From contig JAFCCJ010000005.1 of the NCBI GenBank assembly GCA_017610305.1, forward strand, positions 1-35,541: a DNA stretch of 35,541 bases, given 5' to 3'. The stretch's first letter is position 1, and each line of letters begins with the position of its first letter. Source of the DNA: Candidatus Iainarchaeum sp. Its GTDB lineage: Archaea > Iainarchaeota > Iainarchaeia > Iainarchaeales > JAFCCJ01. The translations under genes were made by a program, and so were the position numbers. This document shows, one piece after another, positions 1 to 8,292 of the stretch. The notes below the pieces were generated by a model. That model searched no databases, had not been told where the DNA came from, and worked only from the letters and a program-made list of their open reading frames with translations.

Positions 1-990
1 AGGCCCTGCAGGCTTTGACGGTGGTGCAGGCCTGGTTATTTTCTTCTCAGTGGATGCCGCAGCCCACTTCCCCGGTTTTGCGGGTTTGGGTTTTGGTGCG
101 GGAAGGGCAAGCCTTCTTTTCTTAATCGGCAACACGGTTTTTGGTTTTGGTACGGGTTTTGCAACAGGCACAGGTTTTGGTGCGGGGGCAATCTTTTTAG
201 GCGTAGGTTTTGAAAAAACAGGGTCCTCAATTTTTGCATGTACTGGTTCTTTGGATTTCGCCGCACCGGGCTTTTCATCCCCGCCAAATATGCCCCTCAA
301 TCTCCCGAAAATATCCTCCCCCGCTTTTTCTGCCTTCTCTTCCTTTGGAATGGCGGCGTCTTTTGGTTTGGGAGGCACTGGCTTAACAGCAACTTTTTCC
401 GGAACTTTTTTTGCCTCAACTTTAACCGGCTTTGGTTCAGGCTTTTTCATTTCGGCCTGCACAACTCTTTTTGGAATTATGCCCATTAAACTTTCAATTT
501 TATTTTCAGTCATTTCCCTTTCCGTAGCCTTCTTTGCATCAAGGCTTTTTCTCAGATCATCGAGTTTTTTCTCCCCCTTTTTTGAGATGATGACATCCCC
601 CTTTTTTGGCCTGATTTTTTTGGCGGTTCCTGTAGTTGCGATTTTTATGCCGACGGATTTTGGAACACTAACCGCAACAGCCTTTCCGGTAAACAGTTTC
701 CTTCTTGCGGTGAGAACTCCCATTCCTATGAATGAAAAAACAATCAAATTCAGGAGAAAATAACCGCGAAAGCTGGTGAACGGAAGTAAAACCGAAAGAA
801 GAAAGGACGAAAGTATTATGGTGATGTTAAGCGCAAGTGTGATTACCAGCGCCCAGCCAAGCCTGACCTCTTTGGAAAGAACCCTTATCTTTGGCCAGCC
901 TGTCCGAATAAAAATATACCCTATAGTCGTCAAGCTGAAGAAAACATAGCCTACGAGGAGAATATCTATTGCCAGCTGTGCCCAATCCAT
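1..990 (-). CDS. Membrane protein with Pro/Lys/Ala-rich tail (partial, runs off left edge)
   Basis: This frame is absent from the ORF track because it lacks a stop inside the window, but it is open for exactly 330 codons from ATG at 990 down to base 1. The N-terminus (MDWAQLAIDILLVGYVFFS) begins a first membrane segment; two more hydrophobic segments lie near residues 50-75 and 80-97. After them the protein is soluble and charged, with a stretch dense in Pro, Lys and Ala (for example KPEPKPVKVEAKKVPEK) and repeated PAPKP/PVPKP units. This reads as three membrane helices followed by a long flexible, probably cytoplasmic linker; any C-terminal domain lies outside the window. It shares a divergent promoter with the gene at 1041. 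Family and function are not recognised. The +strand 237-aa ORF over this region is its shadow, produced by the low-complexity codons. Confidence 0.8.
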   Translation of the reverse strand, partial: MDWAQLAIDILLVGYVFFSLTTIGYIFIRTGWPKIRVLSKEVRLGWALVITLALNITIILSSFLLSVLLPFTSFRGYFLLNLIVFSFIGMGVLTARRKLFTGKAVAVSVPKSVGIKIATTGTAKKIRPKKGDVIISKKGEKKLDDLRKSLDAKKATEREMTENKIESLMGIIPKRVVQAEMKKPEPKPVKVEAKKVPEKVAVKPVPPKPKDAAIPKEEKAEKAGEDIFGRLRGIFGGDEKPGAAKSKEPVHAKIEDPVFSKPTPKKIAPAPKPVPVAKPVPKPKTVLPIKKRRLALPAPKPKPAKPGKWAAASTEKKITRPAPPSKPAGP

Positions 991-1010
991 CAATAACGCC
1001 TTACTAAAGT

Positions 1011-1020
1011 TATTTATATG
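1011..1020. promoter_or_regulatory. Shared divergent TATA-like box
   Basis: TATTTATATG lies about 25 nt upstream of both the minus-strand ATG at 990 and the plus-strand ATG at 1041. That is the archaeal TATA-to-start distance for leaderless transcripts in either direction. The element is near-symmetric, so one box may serve both genes. A second AT-rich stretch (GTTTATAAATATT, 1022-1034) is nearby. Confidence 0.5.
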
Positions 1021-1040
1021 AGTTTATAAATATTCTTCCT

Positions 1041-1577
1041 ATGGTATTAGACCTTATTATCAAGATAATTTTCTCAATTGTGGATTTGCTGAAAGGCACC
1101 ATTATTTTCACAGTTCCCACATTTGTTTTGGTATTGGTTTCCAGTTATGTGAGAAAGAGAATTGCGGAAAGATTCAAACTGAACTGGTTCCTTTCTGCAG
1201 CAGTAATCACATATATACTTCTTTTCACCATAATCCTTGTTTTTTACTTTCTCCCCTTTGCCAGCTCCCTGCTTGAAACGCAGATTGGCACAATTCCGCA
1301 GCCTTTTGCAGATAGCTTTCTGGAAATGGCTGCCAGCACTCTTTTTGTGCTGATAAGGACTATCCTTGTTGTTGCGGTCCTGACCCTCTTGGTTTTGCCC
1401 CTAGAGTTTGTGGGGGTGTTCCTGTTTGAGAAGTTTGAGGAAAAATGGCCGAAGAAAGGGTATCTCAATGTTTTGCTTACAACTTTTTTAATGGTGCTTA
1501 TTACTGCGGTTATTGTGCTGTTTATAATTCCCTGGTCATGGATAGGTGTTTTTTTCCTCATTTTTTTCAGCCTTTAG
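1041..1577 (+). CDS. Hypothetical integral membrane protein
   Basis: 178 residues with about four or five strongly hydrophobic segments (approximately residues 5-35, 48-72, 95-130, 145-177) and a short positively charged loop after the first (YVRKRIAERFKLN). There are no conserved polar motifs that would suggest an enzyme or transporter family, and I do not recognise it. The ATG at 1041 is chosen because it sits about 25 nt downstream of the TATA-like box at 1011-1020, giving a leaderless transcript, and because no earlier in-frame start fits. It is divergent from the Pro/Lys-rich membrane protein, so the two could be co-regulated. The overlapping 105-aa minus ORF is a shadow. Confidence 0.75.
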   Translation: MVLDLIIKIIFSIVDLLKGTIIFTVPTFVLVLVSSYVRKRIAERFKLNWFLSAAVITYILLFTIILVFYFLPFASSLLETQIGTIPQPFADSFLEMAASTLFVLIRTILVVAVLTLLVLPLEFVGVFLFEKFEEKWPKKGYLNVLLTTFLMVLITAVIVLFIIPWSWIGVFFLIFFSL

Positions 1578-1598
1578 CCGGAGGAAACAAATATATAA

Positions 1599-1607
1599 TA
1601 TAAATAG
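1599..1607 (+). promoter_or_regulatory. TATA-like box and RBS for the large exported protein
   Basis: TATAAATAG at 1599-1607 would place transcription start near 1628. GGTGA at 1635-1639 then serves as ribosome binding site five bases before the ATG at 1644. Confidence 0.45.
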
Positions 1608-1643
1608 CATTAGTTTTATTATTGCTGTAACATTGGTGAACGA

Positions 1644-4214
1644 ATGAAAAAAGCCCTTTGCCTTCTGATAATAGTCCTTCTCCTTAACACTACTTATGCA
1701 AGCACAATCTCATTTCAGGAGGAGGATGGTGCTGAAGAACCGGAAATATTTGAGGAACCACTTATTAACGAATTTGTCTGCGAGGAACCAAAATCCCTCA
1801 CTCCTGAGGAGGCCAATAACATCCTTGATGTTGTGAAGGATGGCTTTACAGGTGCCGAATTGGATTCAGGCGCGCCTGCAAATGAGGACAGGGAAGAACT
1901 GTTGAATAATGAAGTGATAGTTGTTACAGACGATCCTGATGGGGCTGCCGCAAAGGCGGAGATGCCGAACAAGAAGATGGAGCCCTGGGAGATGTCCCAT
2001 ATACTGAACAACCGCATTGACGGGGCATATGCCTTTGGTGTTGTTCTTGAGGACACATTGAGGGCCGGAAGATGTAATGATATTGATTACAATGTGACTT
2101 GTGCCCTCACCGGCGGAAATTTGTTTGTGAGAACCTCCGGGGCGGGAATAGTTAATAATGTGAGGAATGTCGCAACCGATTTTTCAAAGTTCTGGAAGGA
2201 TGAGGAAGATTTCAAAGTTCTGACCCCTGAGGAGAATGCGGACCTCCGGAGAAAGTTTGAGAGCCAGGATGAGGAGACATTTGAATACACGACATTGAGC
2301 AGGAAAAAAGACAGGATGATTGAAAACACCATTCTTGCGGAGGGGTTTGAGGCGGAAATGCAGACCAATTCAGGAAACCCCTCATCAGTAATAAATACCT
2401 ATTCTGTTTTTGACAAATACTTCAACGCCTATGCCAGCACTGAGATGGTTTTCAGCAGTTTTGGTCCCACGCTTTTGGGTGCAACAAAGAAAACCTTTGG
2501 CTGGACCAAAAGAAGGGGTGTTTTTGATGCCATTGGGGTAAAAAAGAAGTGGGATGGCTTCATGGACTTCTTCAGGAGAAGATTGGTTACGCATGAGTCA
2601 TTCCTCGGGGACCTCAAAATGCACAGGATGCATGACCGCATCGACCATCATGGCTGGAGGCAGTGGTTCCAGGATATGACTACGGGGAAGGACGGCGACA
2701 CCCATGGATGGACCCTTTCCCAAACACAGGAATTCCAGGACTGGTGGGGCGAAATGAGCAAGAAAGGAGGATTCCTTGACTCAATCAAATCAAAGCAGGC
2801 AAAAAAAGATTTCGTTAAAACCCTTACTGAAATGAGGAGCTTTGCAAGGGCAGGTGACGCAAACCTGAGGTCTGCAAAAGTGGCATATCAGGCAGTCGCA
2901 GAATCCGGTGGCATGAATACCCCTGCCACAAGAAGTGCATTGGTTGATTATGGGAGGGCAACAGTTGATTGGATGAATGCTATTGATGACGGATTAAGGA
3001 TGGATATGCCTGAGTATATGGTAAAAAATCATTCCTCGCAGTTCTGGAATAAGGGCGTGAGAAGTACCGCGTCAGGGGAGGTTATTGACCTTTACAAGGA
3101 GCACAGGCATATGAGGGTGCTGTTTGAGAAATTCTCCGATTCAGGAAACTGGAAGGGGATGAGTGATGAGATAGCAAAGTATAATTCAGCATACCAAACT
3201 GATGAAGCCGGAAACCTGATTCTTTACGGCTTTGACAAGTCAAAGGCAGTGAAAGGCACAGGACTTTCCTATTCAAACCTTGCGGCAGGTACAAAGCAGT
3301 TCAGCAATAAATGGATTGAGACCGATTATGGAGAATTTATTCCATATAATCCGGGCACTTATAAGATGGCCCAGGGCAGGCTGAGCACCAATGCCAATTT
3401 GTATGATGGGGCTTGGGCGCCTACACAGGTGCTGACCCCGGAGGAGTTTTCCCTGAGAATTACCAATCCCAGGGTTGGAAGAAACATCCATATGATTCCC
3501 AATAACATTGACCAGATGCTTGACACTGTAAGGGAGAGGAATTTTGCGGAGAGGGGATATTGGGATGCATTAGGCAGGCTTATGGCTGAGGAAGACCAGC
3601 TGATTAAAAGTTATTTCTCATCGGTTAAGGGAGGGGCCAAATGGACCGCAATCCCCTATGGATATTGGTGGGCAAAGAAAGGCGCAGGCTTTGAGAATAT
3701 TTCATATTACCAGCTTCCTGACACATGGTTTGAGGTTAAGTTCCTGCACCGTTCTGAAACCATTTACAATGATGCGTTTATTGATTTCTTCGCAAATGAG
3801 GGCAGCGATCAAGGAGATATTTTTGTTCAGGTCCTTAACAAGCTTCCCTGGAAGTTAGTTCTTGACCAGGTTTCCGATAACTTTGGCCCATTCAAGGATC
3901 TGTATAATAAATTGACCAAAAATGAAATCCGTTCTGAAACCGAAAACCTTGCCTATTACCTGTCCCGCCCGAGTGACTGCCCCAACTGCGGGATTACCCT
4001 GAAAAGCGATGGCCTGAAGGACTTCTCACCCTACTTTACTTCGACCCAGGAAATCAATTCCTATATTTTGGAGGACACCCGCTCTGGAACCGCAAAGAAA
4101 AAGGGGCAGACATTAATTGCCTACGCCCACCACACAAATCTCACAGGCCAGACAGAGGATATTGATTCAGAGGAGAGTGAAACCGGGGACACAATAGATT
4201 TGGTTGCGGCCTAA
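1644..4214 (+). CDS. Large exported protein, N-terminal part (ends at in-frame TAA)
   Basis: 856 residues starting with a clear signal peptide (MKKALCLLIIVLLLNTTYAS) and then an acidic region. The middle is rich in Trp, His and charged residues; it contains no family I recognise. A CPNCG pair lies near the C-terminus. The frame stops at TAA 4212-4214, but the same frame stays open for another 629 codons to 6104, and the continuation ends in a membrane anchor. This half has a signal peptide and no anchor; the other half has an anchor and no signal peptide. The simplest reading is one gene of about 1,486 codons split by a nonsense codon, whether a real mutation, an assembly error or readthrough. 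GGTGA upstream supports the ATG at 1644. Transport across the membrane is inferred; function is unknown. Confidence 0.75.
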   Translation: MKKALCLLIIVLLLNTTYASTISFQEEDGAEEPEIFEEPLINEFVCEEPKSLTPEEANNILDVVKDGFTGAELDSGAPANEDREELLNNEVIVVTDDPDGAAAKAEMPNKKMEPWEMSHILNNRIDGAYAFGVVLEDTLRAGRCNDIDYNVTCALTGGNLFVRTSGAGIVNNVRNVATDFSKFWKDEEDFKVLTPEENADLRRKFESQDEETFEYTTLSRKKDRMIENTILAEGFEAEMQTNSGNPSSVINTYSVFDKYFNAYASTEMVFSSFGPTLLGATKKTFGWTKRRGVFDAIGVKKKWDGFMDFFRRRLVTHESFLGDLKMHRMHDRIDHHGWRQWFQDMTTGKDGDTHGWTLSQTQEFQDWWGEMSKKGGFLDSIKSKQAKKDFVKTLTEMRSFARAGDANLRSAKVAYQAVAESGGMNTPATRSALVDYGRATVDWMNAIDDGLRMDMPEYMVKNHSSQFWNKGVRSTASGEVIDLYKEHRHMRVLFEKFSDSGNWKGMSDEIAKYNSAYQTDEAGNLILYGFDKSKAVKGTGLSYSNLAAGTKQFSNKWIETDYGEFIPYNPGTYKMAQGRLSTNANLYDGAWAPTQVLTPEEFSLRITNPRVGRNIHMIPNNIDQMLDTVRERNFAERGYWDALGRLMAEEDQLIKSYFSSVKGGAKWTAIPYGYWWAKKGAGFENISYYQLPDTWFEVKFLHRSETIYNDAFIDFFANEGSDQGDIFVQVLNKLPWKLVLDQVSDNFGPFKDLYNKLTKNEIRSETENLAYYLSRPSDCPNCGITLKSDGLKDFSPYFTSTQEINSYILEDTRSGTAKKKGQTLIAYAHHTNLTGQTEDIDSEESETGDTIDLVAA
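4212..4214 (+). other. In-frame TAA interrupting a 1,486-codon frame
   Basis: The ORFs 1644-4214 and 4320-6104 are in the same frame (both starts divisible by 3). The only stop between them is this TAA. The codons directly after it (KERRTCSLALEDITLGGG) look like normal coding sequence and run without a break into the second ORF. Since the frame does not change, an indel is not the cause; a single substitution of a sense codon such as CAA, GAA or AAA would suffice. Confidence 0.85.
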
Positions 4215-4319
4215 AAGGAGAGAAGAACCTGCTCCCTCGCCCTTGAAGACATTACGCTTGGTGGTGGCTGGCTGAATATCGGGCCTGTCCTGAAAAAGAT
4301 TGCGCCAACAACCGCGGGA

Positions 4320-6104
4320 GTGGGGGGAGTTCTTGTCACCCTTGAATCAATTTCTTACGCAGCTTTTGGCATGGGAGGAATGTTTTCAAGTGTCGCAATA
4401 CAGCTGGCAATTGCGTCCCAGTTGCAGGACTGTGTTGATGATGAGGAAGGCTATTATGTCCATTACTTTGTTGCGGCCAAAAAGGAGGCGGAAAAGAATG
4501 CCGATGCCTCCGAACTTTCAACAGAAAAGGTTTCGGAGTTTGTTGACAATTTAGGGGGGCAGTTTGAGGCTGCCTTTGGCGGGGAAAGCGAGTCCTTCAC
4601 TAAAGATGCCGCCGAGGATTTGGGTGCGGAAATTGACCAGTTTGTGAATAATGCCGAGGATAATGACATAGTGCAGGCAACCCTTAACCTCAAAGGCCAA
4701 ATCACAGGGGGATTAACCTCAAAAAAACTCTTCTATTTCTGGTGTGGCCCGAATTGTGAAATGAATCCCTCATCCTACAAAAAAGAGGGGAAGATGGTTG
4801 TTACCGATACCGACACAGGCCAGTCACTTGAGTTTGACTATGAAAAGGGGGAAATAAGCCTTGATGGCGAGGTTTTGGTCAGCAATGAGGATGCCGTGAG
4901 GCTTTCAGCCCCCAATGGCAAAATCCCCGCAATAGAGATTCCGCAAACCCTTTCAAAAGTCTGTGTGGTAGATTCAGATTCCGAAATTTTCGAAATTTCT
5001 GCCGATGGAAAAACACGTGTAAAGGATGATGGCCTTTTGGATTGTATCCAGAGCGGTGTTGAGGCACAGACCGGCCTTCCATTGGATTCTGATGAGCTTT
5101 CCGAGGCATTTGGCAGGGCAGAATCAATTCGCACTGATTCCCATCCAAGCATATCCCTCCTTAACAACCAGATTGTTGCAGAGGGAACCCCGAGAAGGGT
5201 TGCTCCTGGCGAAGATTCAAAGATTATTATAAGGGCAAACAAAAATGTTGAGCTTATCGGTTCAGGGGACGGGTTCCCTGATGTCGGGAGCTTTGAGTCA
5301 ATTAATTTTAAGAACGGCACAATTGTCGTTAAGGACGATGGCTGCCTTTTGATATGGCTAAAGCACCATGAGGAGGGAATCCTTTTGCAGAATCTGGCGG
5401 AGGGATTGAAGGCTAATTTAACAACTTCCACAAATCCTGAAACAGAGTGTGAGGAACCGGCAATAGATTTGCAGGTTAGGGCAGACCCTGACAGTGATTT
5501 CGCCCAGGCAAAGGTTGATAATTTCAACCAGTCGCTCGAGCATCTTGGGCCATTCCAGGTTTTCGACACCGAAACAAAAAGATATGTGTTCTATTCAGGT
5601 CCCCCTCCGGAGTGTAAACCACATATGAAGATTATTGACAAGGAAACAGGCGAGGTAAAGGACTTTGCAGGGGATATTGTCAACACCCCAACAGGAATAA
5701 AATTCACCGATGAGGATGGCAAGGAGCATACAATTGATTTTAGTGCAGAGAATGGAGTTCCTACAGTAACTTACAATGACGGCACCCCTGAAACCCTAAC
5801 TTCGGCTCAAGGGAGAAATGGCGCGTTCTACTATGACCCTGATAACGGCCTTTGGTATGCTGAAAATGCGCAACTGCTACCATTAATTGATGCCTTTAAG
5901 CAGTTAGGGTTTGACACAAGGGTTGGGGAAGATGGTAAAGTAGTAACCACTGCCCATGGAAATGAGTTGACCGTTAACGTGGGTGGAGAGGGAGGAGGCC
6001 TCCTAAATCTGCCCTCACTCCCTGAAAGCCTGCTCTTTTTGCTGGTGTTTATGGCTGCCCTATCTGTTGCGTTTGTGATGATAAGGAAGAAATCAGAGAA
6101 TTAA
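4320..6104 (+). CDS. Large exported protein, C-terminal part with membrane anchor
   Basis: 594 residues from the first in-frame GTG, although the frame is open back to 4215. There is no ATG, no signal peptide and no convincing start with a ribosome binding site, so independent translation is doubtful. A hydrophobic segment at the beginning (AGVGGVLVTLESISYAAFGMGG and following) is followed by an acidic, Asp/Glu/Gly-rich region. That region has several cysteines and short beta-like repeats such as GTPRRVAPGEDSKIIIRANK and a TGxxxxFxDEDG unit. A C-terminal membrane segment (LLFLLVFMAALSVAFVMI) ends in a short basic tail, RKKSEN. That is the layout of the anchor of a cell-surface protein whose body is outside. 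See the entry at 4212 for the split. Function unknown. Confidence 0.65.
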   Translation: MGGVLVTLESISYAAFGMGGMFSSVAIQLAIASQLQDCVDDEEGYYVHYFVAAKKEAEKNADASELSTEKVSEFVDNLGGQFEAAFGGESESFTKDAAEDLGAEIDQFVNNAEDNDIVQATLNLKGQITGGLTSKKLFYFWCGPNCEMNPSSYKKEGKMVVTDTDTGQSLEFDYEKGEISLDGEVLVSNEDAVRLSAPNGKIPAIEIPQTLSKVCVVDSDSEIFEISADGKTRVKDDGLLDCIQSGVEAQTGLPLDSDELSEAFGRAESIRTDSHPSISLLNNQIVAEGTPRRVAPGEDSKIIIRANKNVELIGSGDGFPDVGSFESINFKNGTIVVKDDGCLLIWLKHHEEGILLQNLAEGLKANLTTSTNPETECEEPAIDLQVRADPDSDFAQAKVDNFNQSLEHLGPFQVFDTETKRYVFYSGPPPECKPHMKIIDKETGEVKDFAGDIVNTPTGIKFTDEDGKEHTIDFSAENGVPTVTYNDGTPETLTSAQGRNGAFYYDPDNGLWYAENAQLLPLIDAFKQLGFDTRVGEDGKVVTTAHGNELTVNVGGEGGGLLNLPSLPESLLFLLVFMAALSVAFVMIRKKSEN

Positions 6105-6108
6105 TTTT

Positions 6109-6837
6109 TTATGGAGGGAGCGGTTCTGCCACTCCTCTAATCGCTTCCTCAATAATATCTTTGTACTTCTTACGAAGTGCTTCATATGGCTCAATATTTT
6201 TAGATAATTCCCCTTTGGCAGCATTATATCTTCCCACAGATTCAACCAGGCTTTCCTCCGCCTCATGTTTACCCTGCCCGACAAGCTTCCCGGCTTTTTG
6301 AGCAGTCGCAAATAGCCTCTCATTAAGGTTGAATATTCCTAGGACCCAGTTTCTTTTTTTCTGTCTGTCATGGTGTAATTTCCACCCGTTGTTTATTACC
6401 TGTCCCTTTTCGTTTAACCTATAACTCCAGAATGCAATCTGCCCTGCCTCATAATTGACCCTTGCATTTAGATTATTTAACTTTAGAAGAGCCTCTAACT
6501 CCTCCTTCTTCACATTCTTATTGGTCCTCAGCAGATGTTGCACTACAGTATCCATGGCAATCGGATTTAACATAGGTGCGGTTTTAGTCGGAAGAAAATG
6601 AGGGTGGAAATTCCAGAAATCCTCGGGATGAACTTTTCTTGGGTGAATCCCCCCTCTACCGTCCCGCATAATAGGCCTGACCACCTTCAGGTTCACATAT
6701 GAAATGGGATGAGTTATCTGAGCTCTGCGTTCCTTTGTCAATGCCCTTTGTTCGGCAGGAGTTCTCGGAACTAAAAGCCCCCTCGCAATAATGCTGGGAT
6801 TAATTCCCGGATGGTTAGTATGCTTGCGCCCAGCCAT
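6109..6837 (-). CDS. Hypothetical basic protein, last gene of the pdxST operon
   Basis: 242 residues, without signal peptide or membrane segment, so probably cytoplasmic. The N-terminal third is rich in His, Arg and Pro (MAGRKHTNHPGINPS; HPEDFWNFHPHFLPT). The C-terminal part is predicted helical and charged (EELEALLKLNNL; EPYEALRKKYKDIIEE). The ATG at 6837 is preceded by AGGGGG six bases upstream (6844-6849), which overlaps the stop codon of the preceding gene. The 10-nt gap suggests translational coupling in the pdxS-pdxT-6848-6109 unit. I do not recognise the family; the composition would fit nucleic-acid binding, but no motif shows it. It converges tail-to-tail with the large exported gene, 4 nt apart. 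Confidence 0.65.
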   Translation of the reverse strand: MAGRKHTNHPGINPSIIARGLLVPRTPAEQRALTKERRAQITHPISYVNLKVVRPIMRDGRGGIHPRKVHPEDFWNFHPHFLPTKTAPMLNPIAMDTVVQHLLRTNKNVKKEELEALLKLNNLNARVNYEAGQIAFWSYRLNEKGQVINNGWKLHHDRQKKRNWVLGIFNLNERLFATAQKAGKLVGQGKHEAEESLVESVGRYNAAKGELSKNIEPYEALRKKYKDIIEEAIRGVAEPLPP

Positions 6838-6847
6838 TTAAATCCCC

Positions 6848-7723
6848 CTATCCTGATAAAATATCTTCAATGCAAAGTTCCTTCTCTTCCCCCGCCTGTT
6901 CGCAAAGGGCAACATTCCCTGTCTCATAAGCAATCCATGCAACACATGAATCCCTCCTTTCGCCCACCTTTTCGCAGAGGGAAACATCCCCTTTGTCCCT
7001 TGCAATCTCATAATAGCAATAATCACTGCTTTCCGCATTTGGGCAGAGTGAGGAATTGCCAGTTGTTATTGCAATCTCCCCATAGCAAAATTTGCTCCAG
7101 TCATAAACCTTGTCACATTCCCCCGGCATATCCAGGTCAACGGCATCAAAACAAAATCCCATAAACCTCCCTGTGTTTTTGCATAATGAGTTGTTGTCGG
7201 TTTCAAGTGCCATCAGGCAGTTGTCATGCTCATAGCTTGCCTCATCGCAGAGGGCGGGGTTATTGGTGCGTAACGCAACATCAACAACACATTCAGACCT
7301 GCTGCGCACAACTTTCTCGCAATATGAGGCATCCCCAGTATTGTATGCTATTTCAGTATAGCACAGCTCCCTTTGCTCAAAATCTTCAATCAGTTCACAG
7401 GCGTCATCCGAGTTTTTACCTGTACCAACCATATAAAGGCAGTAATCCTTTGAAACAAAATTATTTCCTGACAGGTCATCAATCCCCAAACACTCATCAA
7501 CAGTAAGCGTGGTTCCAAACTCAATTTCCTCATCAGGCTCAGGTTCCACGTAATTGGGAGAGTCCTTGGTAATTTCCCCCTTAAGATATTCATCCCCCTC
7601 ATATTCCTCATACCAGTCATCGGTTTCGCTTGGCTGGAAGAGGACATACAGTATTCCTGCAAGTATGATAAGGATTGCCGCAGCAACCAAAAGTTTCTTC
7701 TCCATAAAATAAAAATAGCTCAT
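6848..7723 (-). CDS. Membrane-anchored cysteine-repeat protein
   Basis: 291 residues. An N-terminal hydrophobic helix (MEKKLLVAAAILIILAGILYVLF) acts as signal anchor and an acidic stalk follows. The rest consists of about seven or eight imperfect repeats of 25-30 residues of the form CYxEIAxxTGDxSLCEKVxxxxxx, with two cysteines per repeat (for example CYTEIAYNTGDASYCE, CYGEIAITTGNSSLCP, CYYEIARDKGDVSLCE). The regular cysteines suggest stacked helical hairpins held by disulfides outside the cell; this is inference. It begins five bases after the pdxT stop. GGTGG abuts the track start at 7723, while a second ATG at 7705 (MEKK) gives a cleaner anchor, so the start is uncertain. Specific function and any link with PLP are unknown. 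Confidence 0.75.
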   Translation of the reverse strand: MSYFYFMEKKLLVAAAILIILAGILYVLFQPSETDDWYEEYEGDEYLKGEITKDSPNYVEPEPDEEIEFGTTLTVDECLGIDDLSGNNFVSKDYCLYMVGTGKNSDDACELIEDFEQRELCYTEIAYNTGDASYCEKVVRSRSECVVDVALRTNNPALCDEASYEHDNCLMALETDNNSLCKNTGRFMGFCFDAVDLDMPGECDKVYDWSKFCYGEIAITTGNSSLCPNAESSDYCYYEIARDKGDVSLCEKVGERRDSCVAWIAYETGNVALCEQAGEEKELCIEDILSG

Positions 7724-7728
7724 CCACC

Positions 7729-8292
7729 TTAATAAACTTTGGCAATCTTAAGGAAAAGCTCATGTATCCTCAAATCTTGGCTAAGTTCAGGGTGGAATGA
7801 GCAGAGCATAACATTCCCATCCTTTACCAAAACCGGTTTTTTATTGAATTCCGCAAGCACCTCAACACCATTTGTGGGGGGCAAGAATTCCGGTGCGCGG
7901 ATAAAAACAGCGGGAAATTCCTTCTCTAAACCCTTAATCTTAAGCATGGCCTCAAAACTATCTAATTGGGCCCCATAACTGTTTCTTTTTGCGGTTATCT
8001 CCAGGGCAGGAATAAACTCCTTTTCCCCATCAATCTTTTTTGATAGAACTATAGCTCCTGCGCAGGTTCCGAAAAGGGCCATCCCTTGTTTGTGCTCTGC
8101 AATGATTTTTTCCCGCAGCCCAAATCTGCCAATTAGTTTCCTTAAAGTGGTGCTTTCCCCGCCGGGAATTATCAGCCCTTTCAATCCATCGAGCTGTTCA
8201 GGAGTTCTGACCTCTTTTGCCTCAACACCCAATTTTTTCAGGGCGGACATATGCTCTTCCACCCCTCCCTGAAGCGCAAGTACGCCTATCAT
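7729..8292 (-). CDS. pdxT: Pyridoxal 5'-phosphate synthase glutaminase subunit PdxT
   Basis: 187 residues, the usual length for the family. PdxT hydrolyses glutamine and passes ammonia to PdxS for PLP synthesis in a 12+12 subunit complex. Visible landmarks are LALQGGVEEH at the N-terminus, the oxyanion-loop motif PGGEST (43-48), the nucleophile elbow GTCAGA with Cys77, a RNSYGAQ segment matching the family's RNAFG region, and the FHPEL motif giving His167 and Glu169 of the catalytic triad. The start ATG directly follows the pdxS stop codon (TAA-ATG), so the two are translationally coupled. The Cys-repeat gene follows after five bases. Identification is secure. Confidence 0.97.
   Translation of the reverse strand: MIGVLALQGGVEEHMSALKKLGVEAKEVRTPEQLDGLKGLIIPGGESTTLRKLIGRFGLREKIIAEHKQGMALFGTCAGAIVLSKKIDGEKEFIPALEITAKRNSYGAQLDSFEAMLKIKGLEKEFPAVFIRAPEFLPPTNGVEVLAEFNKKPVLVKDGNVMLCSFHPELSQDLRIHELFLKIAKVY

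Noticed and set aside
50-763. 237-aa plus-strand ORF
   Set aside because: It is the complement of the Pro/Lys-rich membrane protein. Its Phe/Gly-rich composition is what low-complexity codons give in reverse.
4212-4214. Stop codon recoding by pyrrolysine or selenocysteine in the split giant gene
   Set aside because: Those systems use TAG and TGA; this is TAA, and other genes in the window end normally at TAA. General reassignment is excluded.
4838-5569. 243-aa minus-strand ORF
   Set aside because: Antisense shadow of the large exported protein, Ser/Pro-rich, no start context or family.
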